Below, one piece after another: positions 8,367 to 15,459 of a DNA stretch of 25,292 nucleotides; position 1 is the stretch's first letter; every line of letters starts with the position of its first letter. The DNA is taken from NCBI GenBank assembly GCA_019749855.1, contig JAIEPI010000077.1, positions 1-25,292 on the forward strand, written 5' to 3'. Both the position numbers and the translations under genes were made by a program. The stretch comes from Rickettsiales bacterium (lineage in GTDB: Bacteria; Pseudomonadota; Alphaproteobacteria; Rickettsiales; UBA998). The notes below the pieces were generated by a model that was not told the origin of the DNA, ran no database searches, and saw only the letters and a program-made list of their open reading frames with translations.

Positions 8367-8825
8367 ATGTCAGTACATACAGACAATCAACGTCCAAGTT
8401 TTTTAGCAGCAATCTTGAAAACAGTAGGAGATTTAGCTAAGAACGGTCCTGCCGAAGCGATCGGAGTAGAGGTTCTTCATCCGGTGATGCCTAATAAACA
8501 AACGTTGATGACTTCACTAAATTCGATACTTGTTAAGAATGGAACAGACCACGTAACGGCAGAATATGCTTGTATGCAAGCAAACCAGCTTTACGACACA
8601 GCCGAAAACGCAATCAAAAGTCCTGCCACGCGGCCACAGTGTCATGCCTCACGCATTGCTGAGCTGATTGAAATCCCACGTATCACTAATGACAGGCAGG
8701 CAGTCAGTGATGCCAGAGATCTGGTGACTCAGGCATGGGGCAAGGCCTGTGAAGAGACGCAAAAACGCTCACATGCTGAGAAAGTATTACTAGAAACAGC
8801 CGCTGCCGCTGGCCGCGTCTGTTAG
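8367..8825 (+). CDS. Hypothetical protein, 152 aa
   Basis: I do not recognise this protein. The ORF has a good GGAGAAAAT ribosome site directly before its ATG, so translation is likely. The product is soluble-looking and mostly helical, with no signal peptide or membrane segment, three Cys (in YACMQ, PQCHA and KACEE plus a terminal Cys, four in all), and two similar-sized halves separated near residue 88. Base use in the first half is more AT-rich than in neighbouring genes, hinting at acquisition or relaxed selection. It lies between pheT and a gene for a tiny Ser/Gly-rich peptide, with no partner that suggests a job. Confidence 0.6.
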   Translation: MSVHTDNQRPSFLAAILKTVGDLAKNGPAEAIGVEVLHPVMPNKQTLMTSLNSILVKNGTDHVTAEYACMQANQLYDTAENAIKSPATRPQCHASRIAELIEIPRITNDRQAVSDARDLVTQAWGKACEETQKRSHAEKVLLETAAAAGRVC

Positions 8826-8933
8826 TGCACTCTTGATGTTTCTTCCCGTTGGTCATCACCACGCCATGATGCCGCGTATGTTACATATGCTCTCACCTTT
8901 GCCTAATGCAGAGGCTAACTTAAGGAGCTTCAC

Positions 8934-9077
8934 ATGACAACCAATCAGAAAAGCGGTTCAACGAAATCTGGCGCAGCGTCAGGCTCAGCATCCTCTTCAG
9001 GTGCTGGCCGTAGCAGCAGCACCGGCAATAACAATAAAACGGGTGGCAGCAGCGGCTCAGGCAGCACCAAGCGCTAA
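8934..9077 (+). CDS. Small Ser/Gly-rich basic peptide, 47 aa
   Basis: A short ORF supported by a strong AGGAG ribosome site six bases before the ATG and a strong terminator 20 bases after the stop. The product has 15 Ser and 10 Gly of 47 residues, four Lys and two Arg, no Asp or Glu and almost no hydrophobic residues; it begins MTTNQKSGSTKSG and ends GSGSTKR. It must be disordered and positively charged, so nucleic-acid or polyanion binding is plausible but unproven. No signal peptide is visible. The monocistronic layout suggests high or regulated expression. I do not recognise a family. Confidence 0.6.
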   Translation: MTTNQKSGSTKSGAASGSASSSGAGRSSSTGNNNKTGGSSGSGSTKR

Positions 9078-9097
9078 TCGTTTTATCGTCACGCGAG

Positions 9098-9129
9098 AAA
9101 AAGCTGTCGGTGATTGCCGGCAGCTTTTT
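9098..9129 (+). terminator. Strong terminator after the 47-aa gene
   Basis: A 13-bp stem (9098-9110 with 9117-9129, one G-T pair) of type AAAAAGCTGTCGG/CCGGCAGCTTTTT around a six-base loop, followed by a T-run. Confidence 0.85.
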
Positions 9130-9195
9130 TCTATGTATATAAGGCTGACATTATAAATCATATGCCAATGGCGTGGCGCTTGCTTAGAGGATTTC

Positions 9196-9819
9196 ATGTC
9201 TCGGATATTCATTCTTCGCTTACTGATGCTCCTTTTGCCTCCAAGCATGACAGTGGCGGCTGAATCATCAGAATCATCCCAAGCATCATCACCCAAACAG
9301 CTTCCACCTGCCCTTGCCTTCAGCTTTGATGGTGCCAACGGTGCGCCCATTCATCTCGCCGATTTTCAGGGCAAGGCGATATTGATCGTTAACACAGCGT
9401 CACAATGTGGATTTACCAGTCAATATAAGGGCTTGCAGCGCATGTGGCAAACCTACAAAGACCGTGGCTTGGTCGTGCTGGCCATCCCTTCCAATGATTT
9501 TGGGGCACAGGAACCTGGCACAAATGCTGAAATTCAGCAATTCTGCACCAACGTGTATGGGCTGGGATTTCCAGTCGCAGGTAAAACGGTGGTTAAAGGC
9601 AAAAAAGCGCATCCTTTTTATCGCTACGCCCTGCAAACACTGGGCGGTAAGGCCGCGCCACGCTGGAATTTCCACAAATACCTGATTAATGCAAATGGCG
9701 AGCTCGTGGACTGGTTTTCGTCCAGTACGGAGCCAATGGAGCGTGTCGTGACCAAAGCGGTTGAGCGTGCATTACCGCCCGCGCCCAGAGCACGCTTGCA
9801 ACAGGATAATGTGTATTAA
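9196..9819 (+). CDS. Glutathione peroxidase family protein, exported
   Basis: A 207-residue thioredoxin-fold peroxidase. The N-terminus is a Sec signal peptide (hydrophobic stretch about residues 4-20, cleavage probably after TVAA), then a Ser-rich linker and the GPx domain. The peroxidatic Cys71 lies in NTASQCGFTSQY, Gln105 in FGAQEPG, and Trp157-Asn158 in RWNFHKYL, completing the Cys/Gln/Trp/Asn site. Cys117 in QQFC is the usual resolving Cys, pointing to a thioredoxin-type mechanism. The family reduces hydrogen or lipid hydroperoxides; here it would act in the periplasm, whereas many bacterial homologues lack a signal. An AGAGGA ribosome site precedes the ATG. A short Arg/Gln-rich C-terminal extension follows the domain. 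Confidence 0.9.
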   Translation: MSRIFILRLLMLLLPPSMTVAAESSESSQASSPKQLPPALAFSFDGANGAPIHLADFQGKAILIVNTASQCGFTSQYKGLQRMWQTYKDRGLVVLAIPSNDFGAQEPGTNAEIQQFCTNVYGLGFPVAGKTVVKGKKAHPFYRYALQTLGGKAAPRWNFHKYLINANGELVDWFSSSTEPMERVVTKAVERALPPAPRARLQQDNVY

Positions 9820-9903
9820 TGTGATGCCGCCACAAAGCAGCGCAAGATTCATTTTTTCTTAGTCATGTTTTGTCATATACTGGCGTAAAGCTTGGGAGGG
9901 CGC

Positions 9904-10089
9904 ATGTTTAGAAATTTTGGCTTATGGACTTTCATCACCGTGTTTGGCATCATTGCTCTTGCTAATCTGCCAATGGTGCAGGATATGCCTCTTGCCGTAC
10001 AGCTCTCCTATTTTGCCAATGAGGCACTTTGGTATATCCGCCAGTTCACTGATCCGGTCATGGATTATGTGCGGCAACTCTCGCGATGA
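9904..10089 (+). CDS. Small membrane protein, 61 aa
   Basis: The ATG at 9904 has a strong GGGAGG ribosome site. The peptide has one hydrophobic segment (about residues 6-26, LWTFITVFGIIALANLP) and a short amphipathic tail ending DYVRQLSR, suggesting a single-span inner-membrane peptide. An in-frame TTG at 9892 would overlap the ribosome site and is not used here. A TATACT box (9876-9881) lies upstream but its -35 is weak. No family recognised; it precedes tRNA-Gly on the same strand. Confidence 0.55.
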   Translation: MFRNFGLWTFITVFGIIALANLPMVQDMPLAVQLSYFANEALWYIRQFTDPVMDYVRQLSR

Positions 10090-10171
10090 GCTGCCCTCGC
10101 ACGGCACAAGCGCTTTACTCATTGCATCACATCCGCTAAGCATCTCTTCGCTTTACAGTCAGCCTCAAAAA

Positions 10172-10245
10172 GCGGGTGTAGTTCAATGGTAGAACGGCAG
10201 CTTCCCAAGCTGCATACGAGGGTTCGATTCCCTTCACCCGCTCCA
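10172..10245 (+). tRNA. tRNA-Gly, anticodon CCC
   Basis: A 74-base cloverleaf. The acceptor arm GCGGGTG pairs with CACCCGC. The D-loop has TTCAATGGTAGAA, the anticodon arm GCAGC/GCTGC encloses TTCCCAA with anticodon CCC (reads GGG), and the T-loop is TTCGATT. Discriminator base is T and the 3' CCA is encoded. Confidence 0.96.
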
Positions 10246-10263
10246 GATGCGAGGTGCTCACCA

Positions 10264-10323
10264 CGTGAAAATAAAAGATTAAAAATAAAAAATTAATCTT
10301 TACCTTCTGCTAATCTTTTCACG
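10264..10323. repeat. Nested AT-rich inverted repeats after tRNA-Gly
   Basis: Outer arms CGTGAAAA (10264-10271) and TTTTCACG (10316-10323) enclose inner arms AAAGATTAA (10274-10282) and TTAATCTTT (10293-10301). A third element, TAATCTTTT (10311-10319), can pair with AAAAGATTA (10273-10281) instead of the inner arm. The structure may end tRNA transcription or regulate the small gene at 10385; neither is shown. Confidence 0.5.
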
Positions 10324-10384
10324 CCATACTATATCTAGGATAAACATTGGGGTTAACCTACAATCATTACGATCAGGGGGAGTT

Positions 10385-10522
10385 ATGGTACGTTATGTGT
10401 TTATTTCCGTTGCGCTCGTCTCTTTTGCCTTAGGTTTCATGCAAACGCGCCATCTTCAGCAGGATTCACCCCTCACCACTTCGCCTCATTTAGTGATGAC
10501 ACAGGCCGCAAACAGCCAATAA
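10385..10522 (+). CDS. Small secreted or membrane peptide, 45 aa
   Basis: A short ORF with a very strong AGGGGGAG ribosome site three bases before the ATG. The peptide has a hydrophobic N-terminal segment (residues 3-19, RYVFISVALVSFALGFM) followed by a polar Thr/Gln/Ser-rich tail, resembling an uncleaved signal anchor or a small lipoprotein-like peptide without a lipobox Cys. No family recognised. Confidence 0.5.
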   Translation: MVRYVFISVALVSFALGFMQTRHLQQDSPLTTSPHLVMTQAANSQ

Positions 10523-10571
10523 TCATTCGCGGGAATCGCCACCGTGGTAGTTTTATCACCTCATTTACGAA

Positions 10572-10601
10572 TTGTTAATCCTTGCAGTGTATTCTTATAT
10601 A
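10572..10601 (+). promoter_or_regulatory. Candidate promoter of the 58-aa gene
   Basis: TTGTTA (10572-10577), 18-base spacer, TATATA (10596-10601), about 26 bases upstream of the ATG at 10627. Confidence 0.45.
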
Positions 10602-10626
10602 GTCATCATCCAGTTGGAAGTCGCCC

Positions 10627-10803
10627 ATGACACATCCTCTTCTCTTTGCCAGCGTCAGTGCCATTATGTTCGTCAGCGCCTCAGCGCATGGCGACAAGGC
10701 ACGCGCAGCCTATGATCACCTCGCCGACGGCAAGGTGATTCTGGCCTCTGAGATAGCGGGTGTGTCAGGGCAGCTACCAACATCAGGCCACAGCCTGACC
10801 TGA
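10627..10803 (+). CDS. Small periplasmic protein, 58 aa, possibly a truncated PepSY-type domain
   Basis: The ATG has a GGAAG ribosome site six bases upstream and a plausible promoter. Residues 1-20 form a Sec signal peptide with expected cleavage after VSASA. The mature part (KARAAYDHLADGKVILASEI) resembles the first helix of short PepSY-like proteins, where an AxxAL..GxIL..xEI pattern is common, but the reading stops where the beta strands would follow. It may be a decayed or shortened copy, or an unrelated small protein; the resemblance is a judgement by eye. Confidence 0.45.
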   Translation: MTHPLLFASVSAIMFVSASAHGDKARAAYDHLADGKVILASEIAGVSGQLPTSGHSLT

Positions 10804-10851
10804 ATAGGCAAAAATTCTCGGATGATTCGCTTCTTTGTTGTTTTTGGCCGT

Positions 10852-10871
10852 GCAATTAACTAGTTAATTGC
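10852..10871. promoter_or_regulatory. Perfect 20-bp palindrome upstream of nadA
   Basis: GCAATTAACTAGTTAATTGC is its own reverse complement and is followed one base later by TATACT (10873-10878), a good -10 box, so it would cover the -35/spacer region of a nadA promoter. This is the position of an operator for a dimeric repressor. NAD synthesis genes in alphaproteobacteria are known to be controlled by NadQ or NrtR-type repressors; whether this site belongs to either is not established. Confidence 0.55.
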
Positions 10872-10930
10872 GTATACTCATATTCAGTCAAGACTGCTGG
10901 ATCAAAAATTAACAATCCTTCGATACGTTA

Positions 10931-11983
10931 ATGGAATATTCGTCCCCGCCAATCGTTGATGGGCCGGTGCCCGCATCAGCGCAGCGCCTTTCGCTTCCGC
11001 ATGGCCTCGCCCTTGAGGCTGCCATTCACAGCCTGCGTAGGGATATGAATGCCGTCATCCTCGCGCATTATTATCAGGATGATGCCATTCAGGACATTGC
11101 GGATTATGTCGGTGATTCACTGGATTTGTCACGCAAAGCCGCGGCCACGGACGCGGATGTCATTGTTTTTTGCGGCGTTAAATTTATGGCTGAAGGTGCC
11201 AAAATCATCTCGCCAGATAAACAAGTGCTCCTGCCAGATCTCAAGGCTGGTTGTTCGCTTGAAGACTCATGTCCGCCTGAGGCTTTTGCCGCGTTTCGAC
11301 AGGCGCATCCCGACCACCTCGCCCTCACCTATATTAATTGCTCCGCTGAGGTAAAAGCGCTCTCTGATATTATTGTGACTTCCACTAATGCCGAGGCGAT
11401 CATCAACCAGATTCCGCCCGAGCAAAAAATTATTTTTGCGCCGGATCGTCATTTGGGAGCGTATCTCTCCAAAAAAACTGGCCGCGACATGCTGCTGTGG
11501 AATGGTGCCTGCATGGTGCATGAGCGTTTTTCAGAAGAAGCGCTGGTGAAGCTGCGCGAGCGCTACCCTGCCGCACATATCATTGCCCATCCAGAATGCC
11601 CCGAGGCGTTACTGGCTTACGCGCACCATATTGGTTCCACTTCATCGTTGATTCGCTATACGCAGCAACATGCCGGGCAAGCATTTATTGTGCTCACCGA
11701 GCCGGGTATTCTGCACCAGATGCGCCAGCAATCCACAGGCAGTGTTTTTTATGCGGTGCCAGGGCTCGGCGCCGGATGCGAACATTGCAATAACTGCCCC
11801 TACATGAAACTCAACACACTGGAAAAAATCTACCTTTGCATGCAGTCACGTAGTCCGGAAATCCTATTGCCTGATGCCCTGATGGTGCGTGCAAGACAGC
11901 CCTTGGAGCGTATGCTGGAGATGTCACGCAACATCCCACATAGTGGCAATGGTAGCATCGGGCAAACCCCGCTGCATGCATGA
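10931..11983 (+). CDS. nadA: Quinolinate synthase
   Basis: A 350-residue [4Fe-4S] enzyme that condenses iminoaspartate with dihydroxyacetone phosphate to quinolinate, the second step of de novo NAD synthesis. The three cluster ligands are visible: Cys81 (VFCGVKFMAEGAK), Cys223 (HPECP) and Cys289 (NCPYMKLNTLEKI). AHYYQ near residue 45 and GDSLDLSRKA near 61 are substrate-site motifs. It is full length. The ATG at 10931 lacks a clear ribosome site, but an in-frame TAA about 20 bases upstream excludes a longer ATG start. Its stop overlaps the next gene by four bases (ATGA). Confidence 0.96.
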   Translation: MEYSSPPIVDGPVPASAQRLSLPHGLALEAAIHSLRRDMNAVILAHYYQDDAIQDIADYVGDSLDLSRKAAATDADVIVFCGVKFMAEGAKIISPDKQVLLPDLKAGCSLEDSCPPEAFAAFRQAHPDHLALTYINCSAEVKALSDIIVTSTNAEAIINQIPPEQKIIFAPDRHLGAYLSKKTGRDMLLWNGACMVHERFSEEALVKLRERYPAAHIIAHPECPEALLAYAHHIGSTSSLIRYTQQHAGQAFIVLTEPGILHQMRQQSTGSVFYAVPGLGAGCEHCNNCPYMKLNTLEKIYLCMQSRSPEILLPDALMVRARQPLERMLEMSRNIPHSGNGSIGQTPLHA

Positions 11984-12714
11984 GAAAAATTCTCCTTATT
12001 TCAGTGCTGATTCTCGTGCCGATGTTGGCTTGGAGCCTGTGGTGGTGGCAGCAATCCACAGCACTGAAGCAGCGCGTGGCAGAGAATATCACCGTGCTCA
12101 ATCAACGCATGACACTGGCTGGGAGTCATCTGCACATCAGCTATGACGGGCTGGCCTCCACACATTTTTATGGCAGACCGCATGTGAAAGTCATGGGCGC
12201 AACGCTTTCGCGCAGCGGCTTGCGCTCCCAACAGATTAAAACATCAGCGCTAATCATTGAGCCTGAGCAAGCGGGCGAGGCTTACACACTCACCCTGCCC
12301 GAGGACTGGGAGGCCACCGAACAATTTCAGGGCATCAGCACACATTATGCCATGCACGTGACGCCGCCGCCGCGCCTGTGGTTACGCTCGCCAACGGCAC
12401 AATCAGCAGAGGCAAAACCAACGGGGCCGTTAGCCCGCATGATGCATACTGCGCCGCCAGCACCCGATGGCTGGCCTGCTCACACACCACACCAGATGGC
12501 CTATCAGTTTCCCGCAACGATTGATCTACAGGTGATGCGTGGCAACATACAACAAACCGCGCGCTTCAACCTGCCCTCCATCCCGCTGCGTCAATGGCTT
12601 CTAATACCACTGCGTGCGGATGACCGCGTGGATTTCCTCATCTCACTTCTGGATGAAATTGTTGAATCCACCGCCCCCGCCGCGCCTGCTGCTGGCACCA
12701 TGCCATCGCGCTAG
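11980..12714 (+). CDS. Membrane-anchored DUF2125-like protein, 244 aa
   Basis: This begins within the nadA stop codon, so it is translationally coupled to nadA. The N-terminus has one membrane span (about residues 4-23, LISVLILVPMLAWSLWWW) with the rest predicted periplasmic. The segment HISYDGLASTHFYGRPHVKV resembles the signature of alphaproteobacterial DUF2125 proteins (an AsmA/YdgA-like beta fold), but the match is by eye and weak further along. A Pro/Ala-rich linker occupies about residues 125-165, and the tail is Ala/Pro-rich. Function unknown; nothing in the sequence suggests a role in NAD synthesis. It abuts the convergent gene at 12715 with no spacing. Confidence 0.5.
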   Translation: MRKILLISVLILVPMLAWSLWWWQQSTALKQRVAENITVLNQRMTLAGSHLHISYDGLASTHFYGRPHVKVMGATLSRSGLRSQQIKTSALIIEPEQAGEAYTLTLPEDWEATEQFQGISTHYAMHVTPPPRLWLRSPTAQSAEAKPTGPLARMMHTAPPAPDGWPAHTPHQMAYQFPATIDLQVMRGNIQQTARFNLPSIPLRQWLLIPLRADDRVDFLISLLDEIVESTAPAAPAAGTMPSR

Positions 12715-14511
12715 CTAATACTGGCGAGCCTCGGGCAGCATTTCGGGGATTTTTTCTGCATCCGCACTCTGCCGCACCGCCTTTTTTGTGCAGTGCACAT
12801 TTCCTGATGCCGCTTCCACCGTAATCAGCGTGTGCCAGCGCCAATTAGCATCATCACGCTCTGGATAATCCGTGCGGTAATGCGCGCCGCGACTCTCGGT
12901 TCTAAATTGCGCCGCCGCCAGAGTGGCCAATGCCTGACATTGCAGATTATGCGTCTCCACCGCGCTCACCAATTCATTATTCCATTGCAGGCTTTTTTCG
13001 GTGATACCCATGGCATCAGGCAACGTTTGACATAGCGTTTGCATTTGTTGCAACCCCTGTGCCAGCTGCTCGCCATCGCGCATTATTCCCGCATGCTGCT
13101 GCATGGTGCGCTGCACATGCGTACGCCAATTCGCCGCCGAGCGCTGACCACTGGCATGACGCAACCCGTCAAAATGTGACAGCGCCTGCTGTAGGGATGC
13201 CTCAGGTGCATCCACTGCCTGCAAGCGCACCTTGGCCTCATGTGACGCCGCCTGCTCACCAGCATGCTTGCCAAACACCACCAGATCGAGGAGTGAATTG
13301 CATCCCAGCCGGTTGGCCCCATGCACCGAATTACACGCCGCCTCACCAATCGCATAGAGCCCCGGCACTGGTTGCGAATGCATGTCCAGCGCTTCACAAT
13401 CCATATTCGCCGGAATGCCGCCCATGGTGTAGTGCACGGTTGGATAGACCGGTATCGGCTCCTTGGTGACATCCACGCCTGCAAATTGCCGAGACAGGCT
13501 GCGCGTGCCAGGCAAACGCGTGGGAAAAATCGCCGGATCAATGGAGGTCAAATCCAGATGTATCGCGTCCTTGTTCGGCCCACAACCCCGCCCCTGCGCC
13601 ATTTCGTTGATCATGGCGCGACAAATCACATCCCGCGAGGCGAGGTCCTTATAGCTGGACGCATAACGCTCCATGAAACGTTCACCCTCGCTGTTTCGCA
13701 GCACGCCACCTTCGGCGCGGGCCGCTTCGCTGATGAGGATGCCCACCTCCGCCAGACCGGTGGGATGGAACTGGACATACTCCATATCCTGCAACGGTAA
13801 TCCCGCCCTCACCACCATGCCGCCGCCATCGCCGGTACAGGTGGATGACGCGGTGGTGGACGCATAGACCTGACCATAGCCGCCGGTGGCCAGAATCGTG
13901 TGATGCGCCAGAAATACATGCAATGCGCCGGTTTCAAGCTCCCAGGCCAGCACTCCACGACAGGCACCCTCAGCTGTCATCAACAAATCGAGCACAACAT
14001 ATTCAACAAAAAAATCAACAGGGTAGCGTTGAACATAGCCATACAAACCCTGCATCATCGCATCGCCGGTGCGATCCGCGGCAGCGCAGGCGCGAAACGC
14101 CATATCACCCTTGCCAAAATGGGTGGACATCCCACCATAAGGACGCTGATAAATTTGCCCCTGCGCATCACGACTGAACACAACGCCCATCTGCTCCAAC
14201 TCGCGTACTGCGTTTGGCGCCTGCTGACACATGAAGGCAATCGCATCCTGATCGCCCAGCCAGTCGGAGCCTCGCACCGTATCATACATATGCCAGCGCC
14301 AGTCATCCGGCGTCACATTACCCAGCGCCGCATTAATACCGCCCTGCGCGGCCACCGTGTGACTGCGAGTGGGCGGCACTTTGGAAATCACGGCGACACT
14401 CACGCCACGCTGTGCGGCAGCAATGGCGGCGCGTAAGCCTGAGCCACCCGCCCCAACAATCAGCACGTCGTGGGAGTGATAAGTCAGTTCGTAAGCTTTG
14501 ACGGGTGACAT
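12715..14511 (-). CDS. SdhA-type FAD flavoprotein (succinate dehydrogenase/fumarate reductase family), possible NadB substitute
   Basis: A 598-residue flavoprotein with SdhA architecture from end to end: GxGxxG dinucleotide fold (IVGAGGSGLRAA), His51 in TRSHTVAAQGG (covalent FAD site in SdhA, absent from NadB), capping domain, and the SdhA-specific C-terminus with ESRGAHYRTDYPERDDANW. Catalytic residues are kept: His249 (QFHPTG), Arg293 (ASRDV), His360 (TVHYTMGG) and Arg401 (HGANRLG). Differences from usual SdhA are Tyr125 where SdhA has Phe (RPFGG), Ser223 for the His of SAHTCTGDG, and Ser261 for Thr. No sdhB, sdhC or sdhD adjoins it. It is divergent from nadC with 70 bases between, and nadA lies on its other side. 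Either a misplaced housekeeping SdhA or a paralogue oxidising aspartate; undecided. Confidence 0.85.
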   Translation of the reverse strand: MSPVKAYELTYHSHDVLIVGAGGSGLRAAIAAAQRGVSVAVISKVPPTRSHTVAAQGGINAALGNVTPDDWRWHMYDTVRGSDWLGDQDAIAFMCQQAPNAVRELEQMGVVFSRDAQGQIYQRPYGGMSTHFGKGDMAFRACAAADRTGDAMMQGLYGYVQRYPVDFFVEYVVLDLLMTAEGACRGVLAWELETGALHVFLAHHTILATGGYGQVYASTTASSTCTGDGGGMVVRAGLPLQDMEYVQFHPTGLAEVGILISEAARAEGGVLRNSEGERFMERYASSYKDLASRDVICRAMINEMAQGRGCGPNKDAIHLDLTSIDPAIFPTRLPGTRSLSRQFAGVDVTKEPIPVYPTVHYTMGGIPANMDCEALDMHSQPVPGLYAIGEAACNSVHGANRLGCNSLLDLVVFGKHAGEQAASHEAKVRLQAVDAPEASLQQALSHFDGLRHASGQRSAANWRTHVQRTMQQHAGIMRDGEQLAQGLQQMQTLCQTLPDAMGITEKSLQWNNELVSAVETHNLQCQALATLAAAQFRTESRGAHYRTDYPERDDANWRWHTLITVEAASGNVHCTKKAVRQSADAEKIPEMLPEARQY

Positions 14512-14526
14512 GGATTCGGCTAGAGG

Positions 14527-14555
14527 TTCAATGGCGCAATCGAGTCATATATAAA
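14527..14555 (+). promoter_or_regulatory. Candidate promoter of nadC
   Basis: TTCAAT (14527-14532), 17-base spacer, TATAAA (14550-14555), about 27 bases before the nadC ATG, in the 70-base gap shared with the divergent flavoprotein gene. The -35 match is poor. Confidence 0.4.
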
Positions 14556-14581
14556 GCCGCTGCACAAGGATTACTACCGTT

Positions 14582-15424
14582 ATGCCCCTTCAGGAGAGCG
14601 ATTTTTTAGGATTAATTCAAGCCGCCCTCAGCGAAGACATTGGGCATGGCGATTTAACATCCAATCTGGTGATACCGGTGGCACAACAAGCCACCATGAC
14701 CATTACGGCACGTGAGCCACTTATTGTGGCGGGGGTGGGCATTGCCGCACGCGTGTTTGATTGTGTGGATAGCACGCTGCAATGCACCCTACTGATGAAT
14801 GATGGCTACCAAGCCGATGCCGGCATGGGATTGCTGGAAATTAGCGGTAATGCTCGCAGCTTGCTCATGGCTGAGCGCACTTCGCTCAATTTTATGGGCC
14901 GCATGTGCGGCGTCGCCACGCTGACCTCACGCTATGTTCAGGCGGTACAGGGCACGTCCGTTCGCATACTTGATACACGTAAAACGCTTCCCGGCTGGCG
15001 CATGCTGGATAAATATGCGGTCCGTATGGGTGGGGGGCACAATCACCGTCTGCGGCTGGATGATGGCGTCCTCATCAAGGATAATCACATCGCGGTGTGC
15101 GGCAGCCTTACCCTTGCCATTGAGCGTGCTCGTGCCGGTATGGCAGCGCTCACCGTGCTGGAAGTAGAATGCGATACTCTGGAGCAGGTGCAAGAAGCCA
15201 TCACCGCTGGCGCTGATATGATCCTACTCGATAACATGACCCCCGATCAGCTACGTCAGGCCGTCAGCATGGGCAATGGACGGGTGCGTTTTGAAGCCTC
15301 CGGCAACGTGACACTGGAGACCATTAAGCAAATAGCACTGACGGGCATTGATGCCATCTCCATTGGTCGCCTCACCCATTCGGCACCCCAGGTTGATATT
15401 GGCATGGATATTCAGTTTGAGTAG
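14582..15424 (+). CDS. nadC: Nicotinate-nucleotide pyrophosphorylase (carboxylating)
   Basis: A 280-residue protein of normal length that converts quinolinate and PRPP to nicotinate mononucleotide, the third step of de novo NAD synthesis. Motifs: EDIGHGDLTS near residue 18, ERTSLNFMGRMCGVATLT near 97, LDTRKTLPGWRMLDKYAV (substrate and phosphate contacts), GGGHNHR, EVECDT, LLDNM, and EASGNV with SIGRLTHSAP at the PRPP side. An AAGGA lies about ten bases before the ATG. It is followed by a strong terminator. Confidence 0.96.
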   Translation: MPLQESDFLGLIQAALSEDIGHGDLTSNLVIPVAQQATMTITAREPLIVAGVGIAARVFDCVDSTLQCTLLMNDGYQADAGMGLLEISGNARSLLMAERTSLNFMGRMCGVATLTSRYVQAVQGTSVRILDTRKTLPGWRMLDKYAVRMGGGHNHRLRLDDGVLIKDNHIAVCGSLTLAIERARAGMAALTVLEVECDTLEQVQEAITAGADMILLDNMTPDQLRQAVSMGNGRVRFEASGNVTLETIKQIALTGIDAISIGRLTHSAPQVDIGMDIQFE

Positions 15425-15459
15425 CCATGCTGTGAAATCCAGCCCGTCATCTTTAAACG

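Noticed and set aside
10783..10798. Hairpin TCAGGC-CACA-GCCTGA near the end of the 58-residue ORF as a terminator.
   Set aside because: It lies within the coding sequence and no T-run follows.
12715..14511. Plain annotation as nadB (L-aspartate oxidase) because of nadA and nadC nearby.
   Set aside because: The sequence carries SdhA hallmarks throughout: the covalent-FAD His in TRSHTVAAQGG, DDWRWHMYDT, and the C-terminal ESRGAH...PERDD block. NadB lacks these. The NadB role is kept only as a hypothesis.
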